Counted from the first letter of the stretch, positions 22,131-34,521 are shown. The stretch is 64,000 nt of DNA from Epiperipatus broadwayi (GCA_028023455.1 JAQFVV010000013.1:7084188-7148187), one strand, 5' to 3'. Made by a program: numbers and translations. The notes: a model not told the origin generated them from the sequence alone.

Positions 22131-23540
22131 ATCTTTTATTTAGCATAATTGTGTTCTATGCAGATTGACTGAGGATGGAAAGGTATGTCAAGTTGAGGAG
22201 AAGGGTTTGAAAAAGATTGATTGCCTTATTACATAGACAGTGTGTTATATGATGCAAGTGATAGGTTGGCCAGAGATTCTCCATAGAAAATGGATATGCA
22301 AGCAGGGTCTTGGCATTTGATTTGTACCAATTTGGGAATGGAGTTCAGCTGGAAAATTGTCATTTGAGTTCTAACAAAACATTGCAGATATGGTGGTGTG
22401 CACAAAGCTATTTTACAGGTGAGAGTAATAACTTTGATAAAGCAATGAATTATAGCTGGAATGTAGGGAAGGAAAATCCATGGCTTCTCATTGGTATTGG
22501 TGAAGGGATATGGTAATCTCATTTTCTGTGGTAAAAATTTTTAATGTGTTATAGAAAGATGGAATCCTTGTAACCTATGCTGCACAACTCTGCTATGTAT
22601 GTGCTTATGTTATTCTTTCTATGTGATTCAAGCTTACATAGATACTGGTTACAGTGAAGAATAAGCTTTGAGTCCAGGTAGTTTTAGGTTCATGATATAT
22701 GCAAATTTGGATGGATCAACCTGCATGCATGTATATACTTAATAATCATTTTATAGGCCAGGGGTGTGTGGTTTTATTGTATATAAAGATCAAAATACTT
22801 AACTCTATTCAAATTGTTCTTGATGTCTTGCATAAGAGTAAATAAATGATGTATGATGTAGTGTCCATGAGATTCTGGTGCATATGAGAGATTTTGGCTT
22901 CAGGAGCATACATGAAGATGTTTTCTACATAAAGATTTAGTAAAGAAGATATTTGAAATGATTCTGCTTAAGAGCAGTCCCATCAGCCAGCCAACTTTCA
23001 TTTTGTAGTGAATGTTACTGAATCAGGCAGTGATATCATTATGGATCCATGTTAACCATTTTGTAATGTATTCTATTTAATGAGGGATGTATTCTGTGCT
23101 CTATAATTTTTGTTTGATTATCTAGAAGGGATTGATCCATAGAGTTGGTGATGTTGAGTTTTGCAAGGCAACAGGTTGGTTCAGATACACCTTTTTAATT
23201 AGATCCACACACTCGAAGAAGAATTTTATGGTATATTTGCCAAAACCAGGGAGATGAGAAGCCATTGGCTTATCTTCTTGGAGACTTTCTAGTACTATGC
23301 ACCACCAGAATCAATCATAGGCACCATGGGTGTGTGTTCTTATGTAGTTTGATATTGGCAAACAATATAAGCACTATGGTGACAAAAGGATACATATTAT
23401 AGTATTACTGTTTACAAAAAGTGCCATTGCAGTATTTGTGTAATATTGCAGAAATATCTTTCACCATTTTGTGCTGTGTATATTTACTGTTGTTATATTA
23501 TAGTTTGGACAGAGCTAATACTTCTATATTACATAGTTGA
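22130..23540. other. Unidentified GC-richer block, possibly an old retroelement
   Basis: This tract is visibly less AT-rich and less repetitive than its surroundings. It has overlapping open frames on both strands near 22229-22522. On the minus strand the fragments read like decayed protein (for example a piece with NSMDQSLLDNQTKII, about 23100), but I cannot match any domain. It could be a decayed LINE or LTR element, a pseudogene or unique host sequence. No function is proposed. Confidence 0.3.
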
Positions 23541-23807
23541 AATATGTGTATAAATGTGAATATCAATAGCTGAAGGTAGTTTTGAATCATATTAGACAGA
23601 AACATATTTTATATATAAATGAAATTACATAGGTGAAAGCCATTGTGTAACATACATATGTATATATGTTCACTATTGTATTTAAAACATAAGATTATAG
23701 ATATTAATAATAATAAAAAGTCATGTCAATGGTTTCAAAATGCATGTTGGCCCACCAAGTGTTTTTTTTTTTTTTCAAATATGTGCAATCGTATATTATA
23801 ATGGTTT

Positions 23808-23862
23808 GCCCAGTTTAGTGCAGTTGGTAGAGCGCTCACAGATCTGATGCTCGAAGTTTTTA
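23808..23862 (+). mobile_element. tRNA-like fragment, probable SINE head
   Basis: GCCCAGTTTAGTGCAGTTGG followed by TAGAGCGCTCA matches the 5' half of a tRNA (acceptor strand, D arm and an A-box-like TAGTGCAGTTGG), with a CTGATGCTCGAAG anticodon/variable region. The T arm is missing or decayed. It is not a functional tRNA. A tRNA pseudogene or truncated SINE is most likely. Confidence 0.5.
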
Positions 23863-23869
23863 TAAACTA

Positions 23870-25037
23870 GCAATAAAGGTATATATATATATATATATTA
23901 TAAAAGTAAACATTAAATATAATTTCTAAAATTATAATATCATCATGCGTGAGTTGAAAGAAATGAAAATATAAAAATATGAATTTTAAAATATTATAGA
24001 TATTTTGGAACTTTATCAAATATAATGATTTTTAAACTAATGAAAAATGATAAATAATCCTTTATGTATTTGTTGAAAAAAAAATTAATGTGATAAGTGC
24101 TTGTTAAAAAATACATTTAAAAAATAACCTTTTGTAATATGATTATATATGTGTGTGTGTGTGGATGTGCCGAAGTCGAGAGAAAAAATTACTTCTATTT
24201 TGTGTGTGTGTTTGTCGAAATCGGGAGTAAGAAATAGTAACTTCTATTTAATGTAGTTTATAAATCGTAAGCTTTTAAAATTGAATATTAAAATACTTTT
24301 TTTTTTAAGTTGAAAAGTTAAGATAAAATTGTGGAAATGAGACTTGAAGCAATGTTAAAATACTTTTAACACCTTATGAAAAGAATCATTTGATAAAGTT
24401 AAATATCATTCTGAAGTGTATGTTTTTAGACTTAGATAGTAAAATATCGTTAAACTACATGCGAAAACAATCTTTCCATATGATAAAGTTTCATTATAAA
24501 AAGTGCGATTTCAAAACTAATGGTAAAAAAATTTTCAACTCTATTGAACAAAATCGCTCTCAAAATTTCTATTGAAGAATGTAATTTTAAACACAACCTT
24601 AAAAGCTTTTTTAATTGGTTTATACAGAAAGGCCATGGCTTAAATTTTGATAGAAAAATAAATTTTGTACTTTTTTTAAAAAAAAATTATGATTTTTTTT
24701 AATAAGCAGAAAATATAAATATTTTTAAATTTATAACAAAATAAATATTTTATATCTTTTTAATTATTTAACCTCTTTGTGTACTGCTGAAAAATTTTTG
24801 AAAACCTATTTTTCAAAAGATCCCTAAACACACACAAACATATATATATTTTTCTTTTGCTTTCTGTAACATTATTTTCTTTATTGCTTAAACACAAAAA
24901 TCATTGCAGAATGCTTTTGAAAGGACTCAAATTTGCTTTTTATAAAATCATTTAACATTATTCTTTTATCTCATCATTCTCTGCAGAAAGATTTTAGAGT
25001 GTGCAAACCTTTTTTTTACAACATTTAATATATATAT
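23870..25037. other. AT-rich spacer, nothing recognised
   Basis: Contains AT and GT runs (23880-23898 and 24145-24165) and two related copies of a TGTGTGTGT plus GTCGAGAG/ATCGGGAG block at 24150-24240. Small frames at 24390-24702 look like random AT-rich translation. Confidence 0.45.
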
Positions 25038-26692
25038 TGTAGTGGTATAAAATAAATAAACAAGTAAATATCGAATCGTCTATGACATTGGAGGCCAAAT
25101 TGTAATCAATTGTAATAGTATAAAATAAATATAAATTAATAAATCAAACGAATTTATTTGCCTAATATGCTGAATATCAAAAATGTAATTAAAAAAATAA
25201 TTAGCTTAACTTAACCTTTACTAATCATTTAGTCACCATAAGGGCAAAATGTAATCGATTAACTGTTTTAGCTAATTTTATCATGTCAAGAGATATAGTA
25301 TCAAAATATAAGAATATAAATAAATCAATTAATAAATATTAATCAAACCTCACATTTATGAGTGACAAATATAATAATACTTATCACTGGTAAAAGGTCT
25401 TATTTAGACTCCCCTTGGACTGCCAAATATATGTAGTAAAATGAATAAAATATACAAAATGTTTATTTAATGTTCTAGCTAATAATTTAATAATTAAAAA
25501 TACATATTTACAAAGACTCTCAAGGTTTTCATTAATGTTGAGTGTAATAATTTAACTTATACAAAATAAAATTTTATTAATATAAACAATGATAACAATA
25601 AAAAAAAATTTAAAAATAAAATTTTTCCTTGTCGAATAAATTAATCTTGAATTAATTACCATTTATCTATTATATATATATTATGGCTTTATAAATGTAG
25701 CTGTCATGTAAAACAAAAAGAAAAATATATTATACTATCATAAATATTGCCAAATAAAGACATAAAAATATTTTTTCGAAATTTAATGAATATTTTAATT
25801 TATTTATTATTTTCCTATCAAAACTTATTAATTTATATACATAAAATATTATAATATAAATGTTTATTAAATCTATACTTTCATCAACATCATCCATAAA
25901 TAATGAAGAGGATAAACAAACTTACTTTTATTTAAGTAAATTAAAATTATAATTAGAAATATTTTTTTCAATTTTGTTTATTTATTTTAATTTTTTCTTT
26001 TTGGTAATGCTATATTTTCCTTGTAAAATAAATAAACACATGCATTCTCAAAGAAAAAAAACATATATATATATATGCAGCTTAATTTTACTTTGATACC
26101 CACAAGGATTGTCTGTCAAATTATAATTCCATGGAAATAATATCTATTAAATACGAAATGATTATGATTTATTCATATATTTTATATAAATACACACAAA
26201 AATAATAGGTAATTTACAGTTCAAAATCCTTTAGAGATTCTGTTGAAAATCCCAGAATGATTTTTGTAATGGGTAATACACATACTTAAAAGCATTTCAA
26301 AATTTTACCCATATTGATGACATTTTTATTTTTAAATAAAGTATTCCATCATTAAAATTTTATAGCATTAATAAAGCTTTATTTATGTAACATAAACAGT
26401 AGTTGTCAAAATGTTCATATATTGTAGCTATTTCACAGAATGAGATGACTTTTTTATCTGATAATAATATTTAGATTCTCAAAAGACTTCATATCTTTTG
26501 AGAAAATGTTTTTGAACTTGTCCTATCATGTCCATAATTAAGATTTCTAAATAAAATTATTGATATAGATAATGTATAAATGTTTATGTGATTTAATTAT
26601 AAAGACAAAAATTGAGAGAGAGCATCAAAACTAAAATGATGGGCTTAAACAGTTTTTTCCCAATGATGTCATACTTATATCATTACCCTAGA
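25038..26692 (-). repeat. 3' LTR of the minus-strand retrotransposon
   Basis: About 1.65 kb, beginning TGTAGTGG and ending ATATCA on the plus strand, and alignable by eye throughout to 31786-33552. Shared landmarks include GGACTGCCAAATAT, ACCATTTATCTATTATAT and GATTCTGTTGAAAATCCCA. Confidence 0.72.
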
Positions 26693-27389
26693 TATTGATT
26701 CTATGGCATTTTATTTTGACAATTTAAGTTCAACTTGTTTCCAAGATCTTTGCTATTAAGTATTAAACTCATCTATTTATCCACTCAATAAATGTTCTTA
26801 CAAGTACATCTGCATTTTGTGACATTAAAATATTTTTTAAAACTTTATAAAATAAATATAACAATGTTTTAAGCTAATATTAAAAATATATATAAATTTA
26901 CAAATTAAAACAGAATACATTTCCAAAATCATATTTTAAATAAAATACAGACATTTCTTTTTATTCATGTATTTATTTCATATATTATAATTAATATTTG
27001 TAAATATCCATTTAAAATAATTAAATATTTTAAAATAATATACTGAATATGAAACATATAACGTTTTTAAATTACCTCAAAACACATAATAGATATGCAT
27101 GCATACACATACTTTAATAATAATTTAGTATCTTGCTTGTTTATGTTTACATATTATTTTTAAAATGTAAGCAGTAAATAAAATGTCAACATATATATAT
27201 ATATACACACACACTTTGCTTTATTATTTCTATTATATAAAACCGTTTATATACTTTTAACATAATCATTGACTTTATTATATCATCCTAAGAATTTAAA
27301 AACAATTAATTTTCAACTTTTTGACATGACATCAAATAAATTAACATTTTGATACATCAAGTTTGTTAGAAAATATGAATGCCATTTTA

Positions 27390-27890
27390 CATTACGATGT
27401 GTTGAGCACAGACTTTCACATGTCCCACTGCTCACCACTCTATCTCATATTACTGATATACTTGAACACATATATTTTGAAAAGATAAATAATCATCAAT
27501 ATATGTATTTCATGCTAAACTAGCAATCATCAGTTGGTCCAGATTATCATTCCCACACATATATGCAATAAGTGCTCAGATATATATTAAGATAGCCAAT
27601 CCTCATATTTGAATGGACAGCCTTCAATCCACTCCACACTCCAACTCTTCAACCAGCCATCCAATTGAAAATCTGATGATGGAATGCTCAAAGGTCACCC
27701 TGAGGCCGAGATTCTTGTCACACTTATATTGACCTAAAGTCAACCTGACCTCTCATGTACAGGACATAACCCATTTAATATATATACAAGGGATGAGAAG
27801 ACATGTCTACTATGTAATAACTGAAATACAGGCTTGTTATATACCTGTAACTACCATCTAACAATAAAGTAAACTGTTTGATTATTTTTA
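27390..27890. repeat. GC-richer repeat-like island with LTR-like signals
   Basis: A block with clearly higher GC than its flanks. On the plus strand it has TTTAATATATATACAAGGGA (TATA-like) at about 27775 and AACAATAAAGTAAACTG (polyadenylation-like) near 27860, the spacing expected of an LTR. It starts near TGTGTTGAGCACAG (about 27398). On the minus strand it contains a hammerhead-like motif. No partner LTR is in the window. It could be a solo LTR or another ribozyme-bearing retroelement; borders are approximate. Confidence 0.4.
27484..27548 (-). ncRNA. Candidate hammerhead ribozyme
   Basis: The minus strand has CTGATGA (27533-27527), stem II TGCTA-GTT-TAGCA (five perfect pairs inside one T-T), GAAA (27511-27508) and a short stem III ATA-CA-TAT. 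The predicted cleavage is after an AUA triplet (27500/27499). Stem I has an inner AA/TT plus C-G helix and an outer ATAATC/GATTAT helix separated by an internal loop. The core consensus is complete, but the cleavage triplet is not the preferred GUC and stem I is weak, so this may be a decayed copy. Confidence 0.5.
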
Positions 27891-28184
27891 ACTAATTTAA
27901 AAATAAAAGAAATAAACTAACTATTTTTTTATGTTTATAATGATACCAAGTTTAAATTCAGGTTATAAAATACATTTGCCTCCCTTTCACAAAAAATATT
28001 TTTTTAGTCTATTGGAAATTTCTATACATAATATTTACCAATAATAATCTTTTTTAAAATTCAACTTTAAATTCTATTTTTATTTTTAGTCTAAACATAA
28101 ATTAGGCCCTTCATATTTTACATTTCACTGTAATTAAGTTATATGTTAAATATAAATTCCACAATATATTCTCTAAATAAGTCT

Positions 28185-28185
<1 letters not shown>

Positions 28186-28238
<53 letters not shown>
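28186..28238 (+). repeat. (TA)n microsatellite
   Basis: Uninterrupted TA dinucleotide tract of roughly 50 bp. Confidence 0.92.
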
Positions 28239-28240
<2 letters not shown>

Positions 28241-28847
28241 AACTAACTAAATAAATCAATACAACATATTTATTCATTAATAAATTAACTACTTATTTGT
28301 ATGTGTACATACTTTCCATCCAATACTCTGAACCAATAAAATATAGGTTTTCTTTACACTATTCATCTTTATCCAATGATGCAACTTTTATGTTTATCAC
28401 ATTAAATATATATAAACATATTGTATTACTTTCACTTAGTATATTTTAGTTCAAAAAATTTATATTCATTCACATAAATCTTAATAATTACTGTACTCTC
28501 TTGCAATTATTACATATTTAAAGACAATTTCTTTAATAAAACATTTAAGATTAGCTATTATAAATCAGATTATATATTTATCAGTCCTCTTAATTTTATT
28601 ACCTGATAGTTTATCCCAATGAATTTACTTGTTTTTCAGATAATTAATACCTCAATAACTCAGAAATATATATAAAAACTCTTGAAACACTATTTTATTT
28701 TATAATTCTCCATAAAATAATAATTATAAACATAATCTTAAATATCATATTGCTAAAGTTATTCAATTCTATCTAATCATCAAGTTTTAATATAAACTGC
28801 TAAACATCACATAATCATCATTTCTTATGCTTGCTTAAGCTGTCTGT

Positions 28848-29114
28848 TAAAACAGGCAAAATTCTCTATACAGTAGTTCCACTCAGTGCAAGCCAGAGTA
28901 ATCAATGGAGGGTTGCATTATATCCTAATATCTAGGTGCAATGCTTTCAGATCCAAGGCTTCTCACTGATGAAAGTTACAAGCTAGAAACTAGTCTGAAA
29001 TATTGTATGAGTATACACTAAATATGAATTTTATGCACAAGCCTTCTGGCATCCACTGATTACTCTGATTTGCACTGAGTGGCACTACTGCATGGAGAGT
29101 TTTTCCTGCTTTAA
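28848..29114. mobile_element. 266-bp palindromic element carrying a hammerhead ribozyme
   Basis: Terminal inverted repeats of about 65 bp (28849-28917 and 29053-29113) pair across the element. For example, CACTCAGTGCAAGCCAGAGT on the left matches the complement of ACTCTGATTTGCACTGAGTG on the right. Internal arms AAGGCTT (about 28954) and AAGCCTT (about 29039) extend the pairing towards the centre. The unpaired apex holds the ribozyme at 28960-29000. Transcribed as RNA, it would form a rod with a ribozyme head. No coding capacity, and no target duplication could be fixed. Confidence 0.7.
28958..29005 (+). ncRNA. Hammerhead ribozyme in the palindromic element
   Basis: Plus strand: CTGATGA at 28966-28972, a 13-nt stem-loop II (AAGTT-ACA-AGCTA, four pairs with one G-U and an A-A at the base), GAAA at 28986-28989, stem III ACTAGT, then C17 at 28995. 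This gives the preferred GUC triplet, with cleavage before T28996. Stem I pairs TTCTCA (one bulged C) with TGAAA. The loop and stem text is clearly related to the 16-18 kb array motif, while the surrounding element is different. Confidence 0.72.
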
Positions 29115-29639
29115 ATTTTAATATATTTATTACTATATTATATTGTATCATTTTTTTTTAAATATTTATCATTTCTTCAGCTTATAACATTTTTTTAAAA
29201 GTAAATAAATATTGTTATATTAAAACAAATGTTATTTTTTCCTATATCTTAATTCATTTTCTCTCAAATATATTAGTCACTTATTCAGATGGTACCATTG
29301 GTTTTAAACTTCAGGCATTGAAGGTACATTCATTATCTTCAAGGGTTTCTAAGAGAAATGCACTCTCCCTCACTTTTTTTTTATTCTCCATTAACATTAA
29401 AGAATTTTTTGAATTTATACCTTTGTGGATCACTAATATGGAAATCTTGATCAATATACAATTATAATTCAAATGAACCAATGAATAATAATGCACTTAC
29501 TAAACTTATTAACTACAGAAATAAAGAAAAACCAACACCTAATTATATAGTAATTAATAAATATAAAGAACTTTACTTCATTTATAAACAAATTATTTAT
29601 TATTTAAATAAAAATTATATACAATAGTAATCATTTAAT

Positions 29640-31764
29640 TTACTGGACTTAACTTAGGCCTAACCCCTTGAATCTTCACAGAAGTATTCTGAAAATTGCT
29701 GACAGGATAATCTTCTACTAATTGAGCACATTCTTCTAGTTCATTTATATTTTTGCTAATATTTTTATTATTATTATGACATTATAAACTTCTCTGAGAT
29801 TGTTCATTTGCATTTTGTTTATATGTTACATTATTCCTCTTTTTCTACTTATATTTATGCTATAGACATTATAATTACTAGCCACTCTTCTAGAATTGTA
29901 TATATTTTCTAAAGATCCTTCACTTGCCTCAAGTGTACCTAAAATTTCTCATACCTTTTTTATCATGTGTCATCTGCTGCAATTAACATTTACTCTATTG
30001 TTTAGGCAAATTTGTTCTGATAATTTGGACAATCTGATTCTCTGATAAGGGAAATGCAATCATCATTTTATATTTAGCTGCCTGTATTCACAAAATTGAG
30101 TATAACTACCCTTAGTATAGTTCTACTTATTTTGACTCATTTGATGTTTAATATTATCCTGCTTACCCTCATTTCAAAAACTATTCAAAAGAGAATACTT
30201 AAAATATCAATAAGTTTTTGGTTTATTAATTAAGGATTTCCATCATTTTTTCCTGAGGAATACAGGTGATTAATTGCTATAACTAATTTTTCTCTTTCAT
30301 TTAACTTACTTAAGGAAAATAATTCTTTCATTCATTAGATCACCTGATATCATTTTTTACAGACAGAGATGGATATTTTTTGATATCCCTTCTAAATAGT
30401 TATCTCCAAAATCTAACTTCTTTCATATGTGTGAGTTTATATCCCACATTTTGATAATCATTCTTTATTTTAATACTCTTAGTTTCTGATAGTTTGTTTT
30501 TTATTATTAATATTTGACTATTTATATTTTTTTCTGTTCTTTTAAATATCCAAAAAATTTTTGGACTATTATTTTATTATTAGTTTCCAATTTATCATTA
30601 AAATCCTCTTCTTGGTTTTTATTAATGAGCTCTATTTCTTGCAAATATTCTATATGATTATCTAACTTTTTCCTCACATCCTCTACTTTCTCTTATCTTA
30701 TTTGTTTACTAATATTTATTTGATCTTTTATACATTGCAAATTACTCTGTGTTTCTTTATATTCTTTTTGTAATTTCTTCCTTTTATTTACTCAGCTCTT
30801 TACATAATTTTAATATCATTAAGTTGTATTCTAAAATAAATTATTTCAGTCTGGGGTTTCATTTAGAAACCATCATCAACTTTTTTTAATTTGTTAAACC
30901 TTTTCTTAATTCTTTATATTCATTTTGCAATATTCTAATCTTATTACTTAATTCTTTAAATTCACTTTCAAACTTCTTTTGTGACTCATCTAACTCAGCT
31001 TCAAGCTTTCTTAATTCAGCTTTTAACTCATTAAATCTAATATCACATTTTATATCAGGCTCATAAACTCTTCATTGAAATATTAAACTTAATGTTAAAT
31101 TTATCAAATTTATTATTAAAATAAGCTCTCAACTCATCAAATTTATTATTAGAATTATTTTTAGATTCCTTCAAATCAAATCTTAATTTTTCAAGTTTAT
31201 CATTTGAATCTTTTGCATCAGCTTTTAATTCTTCAAATTTACTATCAAGTTTATTCATTTAATCTTTTTCAATCAGTTTTTGATTCTTTTGATTGCAGCT
31301 TTAAACTTATACAGTTTATTAAAAATAACTCATAAAATATCTGAACTGCCACTTTCACCTCATCTCAACACCTCAATATTAGTAGCATTTATATCAATAA
31401 AATACATGTACCATAATTTGAATAAAGAAATTAACATTTTACCAACATCTGCTCATCAGACAAGTATAATCAACTGAAAATCTATAAATAAAACATCATC
31501 ACAAAGTGCGTAAAAATATTAACCCACCACTATTATTCTGTAAAGTGTTTTCAATTCCTATATCTACTTTATAACACAATTATAAAGTTTACTCATAAAT
31601 ACTTTATGTAATTCAAAAACATTTTTTAATTAAATCAAAATATTTAACATATTGGAATAAAATTGTTTATTACTTACACATTCTAACATCAAATATATAT
31701 TATTTATCTCATGTAAATAAATTGATTCATGCCCACAAAGTTGGTCACAAATGGTTTTATTCAA
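29640..31764 (-). pseudogene. Gag-like region of the LTR retrotransposon, decayed
   Basis: Minus-strand fragments run away from the primer-binding site. At 31258-31061 a 65-residue open stretch (MNKLDSKFEELKADAK, then repeats of KFDELRAYFNNKFDKF type) is a strong heptad-pattern coiled coil. It continues in broken frames to about 30880 (ELRKLEAELDESQKKFESEF). Around 29760-29650, INELEECAQLVEDYPVSNFQ followed by NTSVKIQGVRPKLSPV resembles the linker just before a retropepsin domain, but the catalytic DSG is not seen. Many stops and frameshifts interrupt it. Gag normally forms the particle that packages element RNA. Placement next to the primer site and a 5' LTR supports the call; domain identity beyond the coiled coil is inference. 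Confidence 0.5.
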
Positions 31765-31782
31765 GACCCACTTTGGGTACCA
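31765..31782 (-). other. Primer-binding site, tRNA-Lys-like
   Basis: The minus strand reads TGGTACCCAAAGTGGGTC, 3 bp inside the 5' LTR. It matches the complement of the 3' end of tRNA-Lys(CUU) as I recall it, TGGCGCCCAACGTGGGGC, at 14 of 18 positions. Two of the mismatches are a CG to TA change, the signature of decayed CpG. Confidence 0.6.
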
Positions 31783-31785
31783 AAT

Positions 31786-33552
31786 TATAATGGTATAAAA
31801 TAAATAAATAAATAAAAATCTTATCAAATCATCTACAATGTTGGATGCCAATATGTAATAAATTGTATTAGCATAAAATAAAACTAAATCAATAGAATAA
31901 GCATATTAATTCTCCTAACACACTAAATGCAAAAAAATGTAACAGAATAAATAATCTTAACTTAACCGGATATTGATTAACAAAACATTAGTTTAACTTT
32001 TACTAATCATTTAGTCACTATAATGGCAAAATATAACCGATGAACTATTTTCATCTAATTATTGTTATCCCATATGATATAGCACTAAATATTAATAATA
32101 TAAATTAATTAATTAATAAATATTAATCAATCCTCACATTTATGAGTTACCAAAGGTAATAATATTTACTTCTGATAAAAAATCTTATTTAGACGCTATG
32201 TGGACTGCCAAATATTTGTTAATAAAATGAACAAAACATGCAAAATGTTTATTTGATATTCTGGCTAGCTAATAATATAATATATAAATAATAATAATAA
32301 ATTATATACATAGACTATCAAAGTTTGTATTAATGTTGAGTTCAATAATTTAACTTACCAAAGATCATGGACAACCAATTTAATTAACAAAATAAAATTT
32401 TATTAATATAAACAATAAAAAAGAAATAAAAAAATTAAGTAGCAAATAAAATATTTCTTGTTAAATAAATTAATCCTGAATTGATTACCATTTATCTATT
32501 ATATGGCTTTATAAATATAACTATCAGGTGTTGTGAATGGTACATTAAGAAAAACCAAAAAGAAATATATTATAATAGCACAAATATTGCCAAAAGAATA
32601 TATAAAAATATATTTTAAAATTTAAAGAATATTTTTAATTTGTTTACTATTTTCTTATCGCAATAAGAATAAGCTTATTAATTTAAATATATAAAATATA
32701 TTACAAATGTTTATTAAATCTATACTTTCATCACACCCATAAATATTTATACATAAAACCTAATTTTTAAAATATAAATGAAGAGAACAAAAAACATACT
32801 TTTATTTAAATAAATTACAATTATAATTAAAAATATATTGTTTTTAATTTTGTTTAAACCTTTTCTTTTTGGAAATGCTATATTTTCCTTGACAAATAAA
32901 CAAACAGCATTCTCAAAAAAATAAAGAATATATAAAAATATACTACCTGCTTAATTTTATTTTGATGCTCATAAGGATTGACTGTCAAATTATAACTCTA
33001 TGGAGATAATATCTATTGAACACTATTACGATGAACTCATATATTTTATATAAATACATGCAAAATTAATAGTAATTTACAGTTCAATATTCTTTAGAGA
33101 TTCTGTTGAAAATCCCACAATGTTTCTTGTAATGTGTAACAGACATTGTATTTAAATCCAGGTATATTCAAACTAAAAAAAGCATTCCAAAATTTTATCC
33201 ATTTAATGACATTTTTATTTTTAAATAAAGTATGTCATTATTAAAATTTTATAGTGTTACTAATGCTTTATTTAGGTGACATAAACAGTTTCTGTCGAAA
33301 TTTGTATATATTCAACACAATGAGATGATTTTTTATCTGATGTTATTATTTATATTCTCAAAAGTTATGCAGTTTTTGAGCAAATGTTTATGAACTTAGC
33401 TTGTCATATTCATAATTAAGTCTTTAAATAAAATTATTGATATGCATAAACTTTTATAAGATTTAATTATCGAGACAAAAATTGAGGAAAAGTATCCAAA
33501 CTAAGATCAATGATTTAAATTGTTTTCTCACAATGATGTCATACTTATATCA
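31786..33552 (-). repeat. 5' LTR of the minus-strand retrotransposon
   Basis: About 1.77 kb and co-linear with 25038-26692. It starts TATAATGG (TG mutated to TA) and ends TTATATCA on the plus strand. The extra length relative to the other LTR comes from small insertions, for example near 32350-32380 and 33140-33180. Confidence 0.72.
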
Positions 33553-33559
33553 TTACTCT

Positions 33560-34210
33560 AATAATTGTTTTAATATTGAGAAGACTAAGTATTTATGGGT
33601 AAGGAGGAATGCAAAAAGACTGCAAATTAAAATCTACGATAACATAGTTCAACACGTAAAGGCATTTCGATATTTGGGTAACTGGTTGGTTGAGTGAGGA
33701 TAAAAGAAATGAAGATGAAGTTTAAAAATAGCATTGGTAAAGGAGGCATTTATTAAGAAAAAAAAATATTTTGTGAACGTTTGCAGAGAGAATTAATAAA
33801 AAGATTATTTAAATGCTATATGGTGGTATATTGTAAAAAAGTAAACAATGAGTAATAAAATTAGAAGCAGACTAGGAATCTTTGAGATATGGACATGGAG
33901 AACAATAGAAAAATGTTAGATGAATAAAATAACAAATGATGAAGTTTTGAAAAGAGTAAATTAAAAAAGATTGATTGAGGAAATTATAAATAGAAACTGG
34001 ATTGACATATATTAAGAAGAAAGTATTGTTTAATGAAAGATGGTTTGGAAGAAATGGTAAGTGAAAGCAAAAAGAAAGGACAGATAATATTGGCATTGTT
34101 AGATGATATAAGAGATGTTAAAAGTTACATAGAATTGAAGAGTTGGACAATGAAGAGACTGAAATGGAAAAATAGATGAATTGATGATGTGACTATCTTC
34201 TAAACTTGTC
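33560..34210 (+). pseudogene. LINE reverse transcriptase C-terminal fragment, decayed
   Basis: Broken plus-strand frames keep the typical end of a LINE protein: NIEKTKYLWV, AFRYLGNWL, a VKEAFIKKK-type stretch, RLGIFEIWTWRTIEK (the FEMW-x-WRR motif) and NDEVLKRVN. The order matches the post-catalytic region of common LINE polymerases. It is a different family from the RTE copy at 36.4 kb, whose equivalent reads YKYLGQII and MERCMLGVTRRDR. It abuts the outer end of the LTR element. No intact frame. Confidence 0.6.
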
Positions 34211-34521
34211 TTTGGGCTAGAAAATGATTGATTGACCTTGGTGGAACTAGATAGACAAATTTATCTTCTACTTAAAAATGTGATATTTCTAATTTGGAAA
34301 AAATTCTTATTCACATAATTTTTTCATGACTTTGTTATTTAATATGTTTATTTTAAAACTATATGGTTTGCTTTTCTTTCTTATCAAAAGCCAAGATTCA
34401 AATAACATCAGCATATCTCAAAAAATATATAATCAATCAAATTAATTTACAATATTTCTGAATTTTATTTTATAATCTTATATTAACCTTATGAAATATA
34501 CAATAGATTAACTTCATTTAT

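Larger units (their letters stand above)
26693..29640. other. Internal LTR-element region, mostly unrecognisable
   Basis: This is where pol would be expected (minus strand), but I see no reverse transcriptase, RNase H or integrase motif. It holds the ribozyme-bearing repeats listed separately, a long (TA)n tract and AT-rich filler. A minus-strand frame at 29311-29496 (KKVRESAFLLETLEDNECTF) has protein-like composition, but its family is unknown. Confidence 0.4.
25038..33552 (-). mobile_element. Degenerate LTR retrotransposon with both LTRs
   Basis: Two long direct repeats (25038-26692 and 31786-33552) begin TGTAGTGG / TATAATGG and end TTATATCA. They stay co-linear across more than 1.6 kb, with shared blocks such as TAATCATTTAGTCAC, GATTCTGTTGAAAATCCCA and TGATGTCATACTTATATCAT. 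On the minus strand, 3 bp inside the 5' LTR, lies a primer-binding site resembling the tRNA-Lys complement. Gag-like coiled-coil fragments follow. The pol region (29600-26700) is not recognisable and contains other repeats. LTR divergence and pervasive stops show an old, inactive copy. No target duplication is visible. A Ty3/Gypsy-type identity is inferred from gag organisation only. Confidence 0.68.

Noticed and set aside
23808-23862. Functional tRNA gene
   Set aside because: No T arm and no closing acceptor strand. Kept only as a tRNA-like fragment.
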